A stretch of 64,000 nt of DNA from Ilyonectria destructans (lineage: Eukaryota > Ascomycota > Sordariomycetes > Hypocreales > Nectriaceae), in NCBI GenBank assembly GCA_020740775.1, contig JAHEWK010000027.1, positions 310,001 through 374,000 of the forward strand, read 5' to 3'. The notes beneath the pieces are model-generated. The model saw only the letters and a list, made by a program, of their open reading frames with translations. It was not told the DNA's origin and did not search any database. Within the stretch, counting starts at the first letter, position 1; the number at the start of each line of letters is the position of its first letter. Position numbers and translations under genes: made by a program. Positions 31,577-41,892 of this stretch are shown in pieces.

Positions 31577-31799
31577 TATCATTAAATAGTTCAATAAATC
31601 TACTGTCATCATATTAATTTTACAATATCTCTAGTTGTTTTGTAGGTAGCTACCAAGCCTGCTTAACCCTGCATTGAAACTCGGCCACAGCTCTATCAAA
31701 TTAAGCCATTGGATCACCATACCTATACTCGGAGATTCTCCTTTTCTTTCTCTTTCAAATGATATATACCAATTGTATTTCCTGTTACTATTCCAACTA

Positions 31800-34304
31800 T
31801 CAGCAGGGGGGATTCTCATCGCCATACAATCTCTCCTGTACCTGAAGATCTCTCTCAGCTGCATCCCAAATATCTCGCATGCCTCGCCGCCCTGAGAATG
31901 GCTGCTCTGCCATCTCTATCCCTACATCTCGTTCAACCCTCTCATTCTCAGCTTTATCCCAATCAAGATAACTCATCATCTCCTCCTTGGTCCAGTCTCT
32001 AATGCTATTTCCCACCCTGCAACGACTCCCCATTTGCTTGAAGTTAAGGCACCAGTCATATTCTGCTTTGCTGTAACGTAGAGGCAGCCCCATGGCCTTC
32101 CGGTACTGTTGATTGGTCTTGTAGGCTCCACGATGCAATGTAGTAAACCAGGCCTCTCGTGCTTCTTTGTATCGTTGGAAGATAGCACAGGGGTCATCAG
32201 CTCGTAATGCAGGCACTGCTGATGCATTTGCTGTCATGACAGTTGCTGGTCTAGCTACTGAAGAGGGTATCGTATGAGTTGTCGTATGCATTGTTGTATG
32301 TGTTGTTGTATAGGCTACAGTCTCAGATATTGTAGAGGATCCTGCTGGGGATGATGGGGATAGTGAGCGGGTTACAGAGCGAGAAGATGTGTGTGTTGTT
32401 GTATGCGTTATCGTAGTGGTCTGGGTGGGAGCTTGCAATAGATGTTCATAGCGTAAGGGGCATACTTTAGACCTCATTGTGTGGCCTTTCTCATGACATC
32501 TCGAACATGTTGGCAGAGCTTTTGGTTGTAATGCCTTCTCAACAAGTTCAAATGCACAGGGCTCACGTTGTGTACTTGTTGGTGGCAGTGTTGATCTAGC
32601 TGCTAGACGATCAAACTGCTGATGAGGCTCAATAATAAGCTGGGGGGTTCCTGTGCGTTGGAGATACCAATGTGAATGAAAGTGATGTAGTTGAAGGGGC
32701 TCATTTTGCATCAGTAAATGATGAAGGGTATGTGCACAAGGCAGACCGAGAGTCTTAGTGAAGACCTCAGTGCATGCAGGATATTCTTTTAATAGTCGTT
32801 CCCGTTGAGTATCAACCTTGTGTAGGGCTTGATGTGAGATCCAACCATGTATGTTGCCGTACAATACGCCGGATAGTCGAAGAGGTGTAGTGATATGCTG
32901 TCTGGATTGATTTGCCTCAACTTCAGCAAGCTGATTTGATATCACAAGCTTGATAATCCTCCAGGCCCCAAAGAGGTCCGCTTGTGAGTTTTTCAAGTGA
33001 GACTTGACAAGCTGATGAATGCCCTCGCCTCGGGATGTGACATATTGCTCAAAGTGAAGATATTGATTAACCCACGCCTTGACAAACCTCTGTTTGTAGA
33101 GATCTAGCCAGGTATCCATGATGTAACCCACTTCGTTGATGTGCTCAGAGATATAACGCTCCTTGAACCTCTCAAGTCTCTCATCGTAGATGTCTTCTGT
33201 TGGTGAGGCCACAATTTCATGCCAAAAGCCATAGAATTCCTTCCACTCTTCATCTCCTTGAGACTTATTGTCCTTTTGACGAAATGCAGGTGAACAATAG
33301 CTTTGGACTGCCTTGTTGATATGCCATAAGCATAACATCAAGGTTGACTCAGGGAAACAAGAGGGAGAGGAAAGAGCGTTCATACAAGCAAGACAGCGAT
33401 CTGTAAGTATTACAGATGGAAGGGCTGCTCCATGAAGCTCATATATACACCGTAACTGTGCAAGAGCCCACGTAAAGTCATCTTCTTCCTCGCCACTGAG
33501 GAATGCAAATGCAATACAAAAAGACCGCTGACAAGCATCTACACCAACTATATCAAGAAGGGGCATCCTGTACTTATTGGTCTTGTATGTACAGTCCAAT
33601 ATAAGCACTTCGGGATATGATATGAGGTATGCCAATGACTTCGGATGTGCGAATAATACAGCCACAACTCTGTCATCCTTGTCGAGGCGAATTTGACTCC
33701 AGAAGCCCTCACTCTTGAGCTGATCGGCAAGGGCATGTATGTTGCTTTGACCTTCAGCAAGCTTCCGTTTGCCGTATGTAATGTAGTTGTAGATATCTGA
33801 CTGTGTAGCAAGTGTATCCGTTGTCAAACGCAAGAAGGATCTGACCTCCTTTGGTGCAATGCCGGCATTGGTGAGTTGTTGGACTGTTTTCTCCTCTGAG
33901 CTTGATAGCTGACGATGCTCTGGATGTGCATCTTGATTCCTGCTTGGCTCATGATTGTGTTGACTGAACCCAGCGCCGGGACGATGCCTCAGACTCCATT
34001 TAGTCTTGCATGGGCTTTCCTTTGCTGTTACAGAGAAGAGGCATCCGGTACGGCGTGTGACCATCTGACGTTGCCGATTCGCTATGTCCGAGATCAAAGG
34101 GGTGCGCCCTGCTCCACGGTCACAGTTGAAGATAACATCACGTCTTCCGTTCTTAGACTTCCTAGACTTTCCAATTACAAAGGCATAACCTCGTGGCGCT
34201 GCCCAGTCATTGATTGCTTGACGTAGTTCCTCCCGTGAGTTGAACTGGCCTTCAGGAGGAAGAACATCGTCAGGAAAGCGACGGGGAACGGCAATTGGAT
34301 CCAT
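31800..34304 (-). CDS. MULE (Hop-like) transposase
   Basis: An uninterrupted frame of 834 residues begins at ATG 34304 (MDPIAVPRRFPDDVLPPEGQ). An N-terminal FAR1/WRKY-GCM1-like DNA-binding region (residues about 25-100) contains AINDWAAPRGYAFVIGKSRK. The MULE catalytic core follows: VLILDCTYKTNKYRMPL with the first Asp, VILTDRCLACMNAL with the second, and CLWHINKAVQSYC, with the Glu expected further on. A SWIM-like zinc motif (CTEVFTKTLGLPCAHTLHHL) and a CCHC-like knuckle (CSRCHEKGHTMRSKVC) come next, then a low-complexity Thr/Ser linker with THTTTHT repeats. The length is close to that of Hop transposase. No stop or frameshift is present, so the protein is likely functional and able to act on the 106-bp ends. 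Confidence 0.92.
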   Translation of the reverse strand: MDPIAVPRRFPDDVLPPEGQFNSREELRQAINDWAAPRGYAFVIGKSRKSKNGRRDVIFNCDRGAGRTPLISDIANRQRQMVTRRTGCLFSVTAKESPCKTKWSLRHRPGAGFSQHNHEPSRNQDAHPEHRQLSSSEEKTVQQLTNAGIAPKEVRSFLRLTTDTLATQSDIYNYITYGKRKLAEGQSNIHALADQLKSEGFWSQIRLDKDDRVVAVLFAHPKSLAYLISYPEVLILDCTYKTNKYRMPLLDIVGVDACQRSFCIAFAFLSGEEEDDFTWALAQLRCIYELHGAALPSVILTDRCLACMNALSSPSCFPESTLMLCLWHINKAVQSYCSPAFRQKDNKSQGDEEWKEFYGFWHEIVASPTEDIYDERLERFKERYISEHINEVGYIMDTWLDLYKQRFVKAWVNQYLHFEQYVTSRGEGIHQLVKSHLKNSQADLFGAWRIIKLVISNQLAEVEANQSRQHITTPLRLSGVLYGNIHGWISHQALHKVDTQRERLLKEYPACTEVFTKTLGLPCAHTLHHLLMQNEPLQLHHFHSHWYLQRTGTPQLIIEPHQQFDRLAARSTLPPTSTQREPCAFELVEKALQPKALPTCSRCHEKGHTMRSKVCPLRYEHLLQAPTQTTTITHTTTHTSSRSVTRSLSPSSPAGSSTISETVAYTTTHTTMHTTTHTIPSSVARPATVMTANASAVPALRADDPCAIFQRYKEAREAWFTTLHRGAYKTNQQYRKAMGLPLRYSKAEYDWCLNFKQMGSRCRVGNSIRDWTKEEMMSYLDWDKAENERVERDVGIEMAEQPFSGRRGMRDIWDAAERDLQVQERLYGDENPPC

Positions 34305-34508
34305 TGTAGCAGAAGAAAGGCGCGGCAAGTTGAATTGATACCATAGAAGCCTGATAACTGTTGAATTGGGTGCCAATTTGCAGTATTTTATCCCTCACCA
34401 AAGCGCTCGAGATCGAGCTTACATATCGGATCCTTACGTGCACCGGGCCCGGTGCACGGGGTCACGTGGCCTTAGATGCACCGGACCCGGTGCAGGTAAG
34501 GATGGCCG

Positions 34509-35205
34509 GGTATCTAGGTATCGCTTGAGTTCAAACTGTCGCGTCCTACGTGTGCCACCTTTTGTTGCCCACCTGGCCCGTGGTTAGCTTCTCAAGCAGG
34601 ATAAGACAAAAATGCCACAGAGTCAGGACATGTCTCGGCTCGTACATTTCGCCAGCTATTTCCTGTAAAGAATTCCTAGAATACAAGACATTGCGTGTTA
34701 CGTCACAGCTGTAGCTTTCAGGAGTAAAATGTCGCACATGGCTCTCTTGCCACGGCAGTCTTCCCTTGGACCCTACCTAGTACCACGCTAGCTTGCAGCT
34801 GCAGACTTCTGGGGCCCAAGGGTGAATGATAGTCAATCATCAGTCTTTGGCTGTGGTGGTTTCAAACTGTTGCTGTCATAGAAATCCACTAGAAGTCGAG
34901 AGACGTAAACTTCAAGCATCATCGCCGCCATACGTTCTCTCGTTTCCTGTGTACATCTTCCTGTTTTTTTCTCCTATCTTTGTTTTCAAATCTGCTATAC
35001 CATGCATACTCTCACTCCCACTAGAAACCTTGCCACAATTCATTCACTCTCTAGCCCGCATTTACAAGCAATTTGGCCCGAGGGAAATGTTCCAGTCGTC
35101 GCTGCTGCGCACCTTTTTGCTCCCCGGTCTCGACCCTGCTGCCGAGTCGATGTGCTTTGCGTGTTGTGACTCATGGAAACAGATGCTCTGTGTCCTCGGG
35201 GATTT
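34509..35205. other. Intergenic right of the Mutator element
   Basis: Nothing recognised. A rightward frame at 34826-35545 overlaps the leftward one listed next; I could not decide between them. Confidence 0.4.
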
Positions 35206-36072
35206 TCACAAGTATGCTTCCACCATCTCGCACAGTGTTTCTACGTCGTCGTACAAATTAGACAAATTGCACGGATCGGCGGCATCGCACAGGAACAAAC
35301 TCGAGAAGACCAGCACTGTTCGGGACCCGAGTCTCGATGGATCCATCGTCTTATTTCTGCAAAATGCCCGGCTGTACCCACACCTGAACGGAGGAGGTAA
35401 TGACAGCTCGTCCTGGATTGTCCAGCTCCGACTCGAAGGAATCACTTTGTATATCTGGGACGAGATCCTCAATGGGACTTCTGTGTTGCGCAAGCCGTGC
35501 GCAACCAGTACCCTGCCAGATACCGGTGACTCACTGTGGTGCTGAAACAGAGATTGGTCAAACTGGGCAATGAAGATGATGGTGGCTTTGTAGTGGTCTG
35601 CAATGCGCTTGACTTCGAAAGTCACCTCCCAGTGTACGCGTGAAAAGCTTTCGGATGAGAGTGCAGCCGCTTGCTCCCCCCGAGACTCCTCACTTGCGCG
35701 ACGTGCGTGAACGATGTGACATTGTTGGCTTAGCAAACTTTTGTTTCCGATAGTGGCACATCCGATGACGACTGGTGAAGCGGGCGGTAACGGGTGCACG
35801 AACCGAGCGACGGAAGCCGCAGAAGCAGTCATGCCCGGCCGATCACCTTCCACGTCCGTCCGACTCGGCGGCCTCAGTGAGCCAGCTTCATTTCTCGCTA
35901 CCATGCTCGTTGAGTTAGGACGTAGAAACGGTGGCGGGGGAAATTCGTTATGCGGCTCAGTGTGACTGCAGGAACCGTAGATAGGCGTCGCCAAGCAGGA
36001 TGAAACTTGATCTTCAGATTCGATACGAGGAGAAGAGATTTGACGAAAGAGGTGTCTCGAGATGCTGGTCAT
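35206..36072 (-). CDS. Possible hypothetical protein
   Basis: A 288-residue frame runs from ATG 36072 (MTSISRHLFRQISSPRIESE). It has a Pro-rich patch (FPPPPFLRPN), then VTFEVKRIADHYKATIIFIA and a C-terminus NLYDDVETLCEMVEAYL. No domain is recognised. The opposite strand also carries a 239-residue frame across the 3' half, so coding status is uncertain. No splice sites or signal peptide help. Confidence 0.3.
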   Translation of the reverse strand: MTSISRHLFRQISSPRIESEDQVSSCLATPIYGSCSHTEPHNEFPPPPFLRPNSTSMVARNEAGSLRPPSRTDVEGDRPGMTASAASVARFVHPLPPASPVVIGCATIGNKSLLSQQCHIVHARRASEESRGEQAAALSSESFSRVHWEVTFEVKRIADHYKATIIFIAQFDQSLFQHHSESPVSGRVLVAHGLRNTEVPLRISSQIYKVIPSSRSWTIQDELSLPPPFRCGYSRAFCRNKTMDPSRLGSRTVLVFSSLFLCDAADPCNLSNLYDDVETLCEMVEAYL

Positions 36073-36141
36073 TTTTGTTCCTTCTTCATCATGTTCTTCT
36101 TCTCCCCTTAGAGTTGACAGGTCTGACGATTCAATAGGCAA

Positions 36142-37462
36142 CCGTTTTATTTATAGGATTTGCAAGCGCTATGGGATGACAGCTTTTTCTAGGTACAGGG
36201 TGACCTGTGGCTGGCTACATGTGGGCTTCCTGAAATGGCCAATACTACGCTCTTGTTAAGGGTAGTGCACTAGGAGATACTTGCAGGACTCAATAGGTCG
36301 AGAAGGTTGCCATTTTGTCTCTCACGGCACCTTATAGCTGATTGCGATTGAAACGTGATTGACGGAAGTACTGACCAATATCTCGAGAAAAGACAGGAGG
36401 ACAAGGTGGGCACAGAATGTTGCAATGCAACCAAATACTGATGGCGTACGCTACATGGGCTATGTGTATAGACGACAGTGATATCTTTGATCAGGATTGA
36501 ACACATAAGAAGCTAGCCTGACTCACGTGTCATACGTACCGAAGACTCTGTCCAAGACACGCCATGCGGCGAAGGGAATGAGGACGCATTGAGGGCGGAT
36601 GTTCTGGTAGACCCTGTGGTAGGCATGCACACGTCGAGATACATGCCCATCGGGGGGGTAACTGGCCCACATAGATGTTCCTACAACGCTACGTAGATCG
36701 CACACCGTGGGATGCAGATCTGTAGCTTACACGACGACGTCTTGTCGCGCGAAAAGTGTATCCGCTAACCAATGTAGCAAAGTCGAGGCAAGTGTCCGCG
36801 TTCATGTCTGCAGACTATGCCACCATATCCCGAGTTACGTACCGCCGTCACATGTACCTGGTGATTGTTGAAAATGAGTCTGCTTGCAAATACGCAAAAG
36901 GAACAAACGAACGGACAGACAGACAAAACGAATAAGTAAACAAATAGCCTGGCTAGGCTTGAAAGACGAAAAGGATCGCCGTCAAGCCACATAAGTACCA
37001 AGAATCTAACACATTTTATCGTCTATGTTTCGAACGCACAGGCAGGCCATAGACGAGAGGCTGCCATGATCCGTCATCTGTATAACTTACCCTGTACACC
37101 AACATGAGCCGATGACTATTACCGGCTGTCCTACTGCGGATGTGCTGTTTGACATCAAGCCCGATAATGAATTACATATAAGCCGATCGTCCCGGTCCGC
37201 TATCTCGCCAAGACCACGCCTTCCTTTCTAGCTTTGACTGTGCTCGTTTGGCCGTCCTACAAACCGAGGGCGGCGTCTAAGTCTGTCTTGAATCTTGTTG
37301 CTTTTTTTTTGTCTTTGTGACGAGGCAGGAACAGTCATTCCCATAGGTTGACGTTCAGGTTGACGTGCAGAGTAGCGTGCTTAGTTTTCGCTCGCAGCGA
37401 CTTTGACGTAACAAGTGTAGTACTGGTACGCTGATCCGAATGTTGTGCAGAATGTGCACTGT
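36142..37462. other. Intergenic, no gene recognised
   Basis: Short frames only. A T8 tract lies near 37300. This is the left flank of the hAT insertion. Confidence 0.5.
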
Positions 37463-37470
37463 GCCATGTT
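37463..37470. repeat. Left target-site duplication of hAT element
   Basis: GCCATGTT here is repeated exactly at 40935-40942, directly outside the hAT ends. Eight bases is the usual duplication for hAT transposons. Confidence 0.95.
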
Positions 37471-37650
37471 CAGTGTGGCTAACAGACAGACCGTCTGACA
37501 GACCGTCTGAGTCCGTCTGTCAGACCGCAGACCGACAGACCGGCCATTGTCATCAAACCGACAGACCGGACCAGTCGGTCGGTCTGGGTCGGTCTGGATC
37601 AGTCTAGGTTAGTCTGAGTAGGCTGTTGCTTCAAGTGTCACCATTGGCCC

Positions 37651-38250
37651 GGGAGCCCATAGGTTCGCGGTACCCGCGAATTTAAAATTTCACGGGTACC
37701 GCGAATACTGAGTCAGCACTGTACCAGTACAAAACCTGCAACACCACGAGATGGCCGGATGTCACGAGGCAATTGCTGGATTTAGAGCAAGATAAATGAG
37801 ATTCTGCTGCAGTCTGGCCATGAGAAAGTTGGCATTGAACGCCGTGAAGAAGTGTCTCTTCTTGTGAGCAGGATTGTTGCACATAGAACGTCGCAACGTG
37901 CAGCAGCTGGTAGGCGTCGAACACTGCGCCAGGCCAAGCGGCATTGCGGTGAAAGGTTCAGCATAGACATCAAATTTCCGCACGATGAATTCTCTCAAAC
38001 TATAAACCGGTTTCTATCACTCCTTTCGACTCTTTCCAGTGCAGGAATCGCCAATTCTAAGTCCTGTACTCATTACCCCAATGCAGTTCCATGTTGGCCA
38101 GAAGCTGTCGCATTGGTTAGTGCCGTTGTACCCTCCGTACATGTAGTTCGAGGCTTCGACGCTTAGTCAAGTGTGGGGCGCAAAAAAACCAATCAGATTG
38201 TTCGCATCAAGAATTTTAAATTCGCGGGTACCGCGAGCCTATGGGCTCCC
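37651..38250. mobile_element. 600-bp Mutator-type MITE nested in the hAT element
   Basis: The 39-bp inverted repeats begin GGGAGCCCATAGG and differ at one position. The 9-bp flank CATTGGCCC occurs at 37642-37650 and again at 38251-38259, a perfect target duplication. The length of the duplication and the ends suggest mobilisation by a Mutator transposase, but the TIR is not that of the MULE at 30430. Inside are only short frames. The MITE lies upstream of the hAT transposase start. Confidence 0.92.
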
Positions 38251-38384
38251 CATTGGCCCGTTGTGCTCTTAGTAATAAGTGGAAAGCATGTTTACTCGAC
38301 ATCACGCGTCTGCACTTGCCTAAAACCATTGCCTTGCAACTTTCGCGTTGTGCTCCGTACATGCGCATTCATACCAGCGATATT

Positions 38385-40723
38385 ATGTCTTCTAGTAGGA
38401 CTTCGAGCCCCGTGCCGTCTATACCGCAGTCTCTAACCTCCCGTCCACCTCCAACCCCGGTTGATGACGGTAATGAGGCCGCGCCCACCACGCCCGGCGC
38501 CACGCCAGACGAGACAGATTTCCCACAATGCGAATTTGACATCGACTGGGAGAACATCTGGCACTGCGGAAAACGGCTTGTGGGCGCCAAAAAGAGGCCT
38601 CGTCACAAAAGGGTCGTCGGCACAAAGATCAAAGAATCGTGGATATATCGACATGGCGCGAATTTAGACCACAACGGAGTACGGTACTGGCTTTGCAGAC
38701 TCTGCCATGAAAAGAAGAGCTATTCGACAGCTGTGTACGCCTCATCAGGAACATCTCACGCCGCGAGGCACCTGCTCCGTCAGCACCAAATCGCTGAATT
38801 TGGTGAGAGCGGTCCCAGCTTGAGGAATCCGTTTACCTTGGCATCTTCGTCCGTATCCTCTTCTTCGCGTCCTTTGTCGCGGCAGGCCAGCCTAGGCTTT
38901 CAGCTCGCCTCCCACTTCAATGAACGAGCATGGAAAGCTCGTTTTGTGGACTGGATCATCCTCGAAGATGTCACCTTCCGACAAGCATCTAGCGAACGAC
39001 TTCGGTGGCTAATAGCACAAGGTGGAGAGCTTGCAAGCCAGCTACTTCCGGAGCACCATACCACCGTCTGTTCGTGGATCTGCCAAGCCTTCGAAGGCCG
39101 ACGGCAAATTATGTTCAATGTCGTCAAGAACGCGAAGAGCTCTGTTCATATAAGCTTTGATCTATAGACTGCTTCAAATGCGTTTAATTACATCGGGATC
39201 GTCGGCCACTTTGTTGACATTGAAGGCGAAAAACGGGATGTCCTTCTTGGCCTGCCGCGCCTAGTCGGTCCACACTCCGGTGAGAATATGGCCTCCTATG
39301 TCAAGGAGGTGATCGATCAATACGAATTGGGCTCAAAACTTGGATACTTCATGCTTGACAACGCCGAGAGTAATGATACCTGCCTGGAGACGCTTGCTAG
39401 GTGGTTTCCAATGGACGTCAGCCGTCGCCGCTTACGTTGTATAGGCCATGTTATCAACCTGATTGTCCGAGCTGTTATCTTCGGCTCAAACGTTAGTAGT
39501 TTTGAGGCAGAGCTTCGTGGGGCCACAGATGAATTCAGTTTCGAAATTTGGGCGAAGAAAGGAGCTATCGGCAGACTCCATAACCTTGCTGTCTACATCC
39601 GTCGGACAGATCAGCGACGCCAGGCTCTTCGGCGATTACAAACCGAGCTCGCAGGTGACGACACCATTTTCACCTTGGAGATCGTTGTTGACGGCAAGAC
39701 ACGCTGGAACTCCATTTATATTATGATCAAACGCGGTAAGGCTATAAGGTACTACTGTATTACTTCCACTCACTGACTACTTATCGACTAGCACTCGAGC
39801 TTCGCAGCGCGATCGAACTCTATCAGTCTCGCTGGCAAAAACCCAGGAATGACCCCAATCACCGTGACCTAACGAAAGACTTCCTCAACCCTGCGGACTG
39901 GGCTGAACTAGAGCGTTTCTACGAGTTCCTGAAGCCATTTTACATCCTTACGAAAACGATGGAAGGCAACGCCAACAAGCCAGGCGGAGAAGGTGGCCAC
40001 GGCGCTGTGTGGGAGACTCTGAAGACAATGGACTATCTGTTTATTAAATTCAAGCAGGCTGCGGAAGATACTCGGCTTGAGGAAGCCTCCCATTTTAAGT
40101 CGGGTATTGACTGCGGATGGGCGAAGCTTGAAGAATACTACGTTAGGACAGATAGGACACCTGTCTATCGAGCAGCTCTAGCGCTTCATCCATCTTACGG
40201 GTACGACTACTTTGAGCGACACTGGAAGAAGGCGATGAATAAGCCGCAATGGTATAGCGACATGCAGTCGGCTGTTGGTAGCCTGTTCGATGAATACCGG
40301 CGGCAGGCTGAAGTTGAAACTCAAGCTCAAGCCGGGCTTGTGGAAGACGATAATGATGAAATTAACGCTGACGTTAACGAATACAGCTCGTTTGGGAAGA
40401 GATCGATCAGCTCATTAAACGCACAACGGAAGAAGGCCAAGGCCGTTAGCGAGCTTGACATTTTCCAGACACGGCCAATTTATGCCGAAGATCTCGACGT
40501 TGCGAGCCCTCTTGAATGGTGGAGCCGGCATCAACTTGAATATCCAGTCCTGTATCGAATGGCGCTAGATCTATTCTCTATTCCTGGCATGAGTGCTGAA
40601 TGCGAGAGAGTGTTTAGCCAGACAAAGAAGATGATCACAGATGAGCGAAATCGACTATCGCCAGAGACAGTCGAGGCTGATCAACTTCAAAAGCAGTGGC
40701 TAATAAGGGGGTTAGTAACATAG
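38385..40723 (+). pseudogene. hAT transposase with one nonsense codon
   Basis: The model is join(38385..39735, 39792..40723), 760 residues if read through. A BED-type zinc finger is at residues about 90-135 (YWLCRLCHEKKS, then TSHAARHLLRQHQ). The RNase H-like core includes GKLGYFMLDNAESND-type sequence (here LGYFMLDNAESNDTCL) and RRRLRCIGHVINLIV. The hAT dimerisation domain is intact at the C-terminus (SPLEWWSRHQLEYP to AECERVFSQTKK). Codon 261 (39165-39167) is TAG where relatives have Trp in the SFDLW motif; TGG to TAG is a C-to-T change at CpA on the other strand, the RIP signature. Apart from that the frame is open. The GTAAGG...CTAG intron joins IKRALELRSAIELYQ in frame. Confidence 0.88.
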
Positions 40724-40934
40724 CAGTGTCTTTATAGCAAGAGAAATATGTGTACGAGTCTGTAACCATATAGTGAGGCCCTTTCAGTAATAATGTCGGA
40801 CCAGACCATCAGACCTAGACCGACCGGCCAGCCAACTCCAGACAGACCTAGACCGACAGACCGAGAGCCCGGGTAAACCCAGACCGACAGACCGAAGAGG
40901 CCGGTCTAGGTCTGTCGGTTTGTTAGCCACACTG

Positions 40935-40942
40935 GCCATGTT
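40935..40942. repeat. Right target-site duplication of hAT element
   Basis: GCCATGTT, identical to 37463-37470. Confidence 0.95.
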
Positions 40943-40974
40943 GGGTAGCAGTGCCCGGGCGGGAGGAGACGAGG

Positions 40975-41892
40975 ATGTCATCCGCGCTTGAGTATATAAC
41001 TCTCGAACCCTCAGAGTCTCAGAAGCCAGAACCATCAATAAAGATGTTCAAGAAATACCAGGATGAGATATTCGATTACCAAAAGACTCTAGAGGTAGGC
41101 TATGTTCCGAGCTCAATTGGGAAAATAGACTGCCCGAAGACTGAAAGAAGAAGCGCATAGAAGAGGAGACCACGCCTGCAGATGTCGTCTCAGTATGTCA
41201 CCACCCTGAGACCTAGGATGGCGGCTGCCATCGCTCACGTATGTCAAGACTTGGGAAGACCAGACACCGTCTTCCTGGCTATGGATATCGCCGATCGTTT
41301 CATGGCAGCCCAGGGCAACAACCCACCCCCTCCCGAGACCCTGGGACTCCTGGGAGGCGTTGCCTTGCTGATTGCGGCCAAGTACGAAGGACCCAAGGCA
41401 GCCTTGGGGCTGGTCAACTCCGTGGCCGCTCACTACAACCAAGACTACGACCGATCGGCCATACGGAGTGCCGAAATCGAGGTCCTGTGCGTCATCGACT
41501 ACGATCTTAGCTGGCCAGGCCCTCTCCCCTTCCTGGACCGGATCATGGCCGCGAGCGAAAGCGACGCTGTGGTCCGCTTTGCTTCCCAAGCTCTCCTGAG
41601 GAGTACCGTCCCGAGCCGAAAATTTGTCCACATTCTTCCCAGCATGCTGGCGGCGCTGTGCTACCGGTTTATCCAGCAGGATCTGACAGGCCAGGAGTGG
41701 GTAAGTGAGGCGACCTCCGCGAACATGCAGCCCTCGAGACTAAGCAGATCAAAGACCGAGACGCACGTTCGCAGTTCCGGCTACAACGAAGAAGAGCTTC
41801 GTCCTATGCTAGCCACCCTGTCCCAGGGTGTCCAATGGTCCCTCATCAATCCGGACGAGTGGGGGTGTGCACCGTTCCGCCCCTGTTCTTAG
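40975..41892 (+). CDS. Cyclin-box protein
   Basis: The model is join(40975..41094, 41161..41700, 41755..41892), 265 residues. The first intron joins DYQKTLE to KRRPRLQMSSQYV. The second has a perfect GTAAGT donor and a GACTAAG branch; it is 54 nt and open, so retention would add 18 residues rather than a stop. The cyclin N-box is clear: FLAMDIADRFMAAQ, then LGGVALLIAAKYEG with the conserved Lys, and AEIEVLCVIDYDLSWPGPLPFL. The C-box is shorter and ends with SGYNEEELRPML, typical of the last cyclin helices. It resembles B-type/mitotic cyclins that bind a Cdk, but it is short and lacks a visible destruction box. The hAT element ends 40 bp upstream of the ATG, so the native promoter is displaced. 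Confidence 0.8.

Larger units (their letters stand above)
30430..34508. mobile_element. Hop-like Mutator (MULE) transposon, apparently intact
   Basis: Terminal inverted repeats at 30430-30535 and 34403-34508 are 106 bp long and identical at every position. They begin CGGCCATCCTTACC and contain two large dyads around a CACGTG. The element is about 4.1 kb and holds an uninterrupted leftward MULE transposase and a rightward passenger gene. Hop of Fusarium oxysporum is a known fungal MULE of this kind with TIRs of about 100 bp. MULEs usually make 9-bp target duplications; here the nine bases on each side (GGGCCTCGG and GGTATCTAG) do not match. Identity of the two TIRs indicates very recent movement. 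Confidence 0.9.
37471..40934 (+). mobile_element. hAT-family transposon with 8-bp target duplication
   Basis: The 3464-bp element begins CAGTGTGGCTAACA and ends with its inverse, TGTTAGCCACACTG, at 40921-40934. The subterminal 120-150 bp on both sides are filled with variants of CAGACCGACAGACC in both orientations, which are likely transposase-binding repeats. It carries one rightward transposase gene with a nonsense codon and a 600-bp MITE nested near the left end. The right edge is 40 bases before the start codon of the cyclin gene (32 beyond the target duplication). Confidence 0.95.

Noticed and set aside
34826..35545. 239-residue plus-strand frame
   Set aside because: Overlaps another frame antisense, no domain on either; could not be supported.
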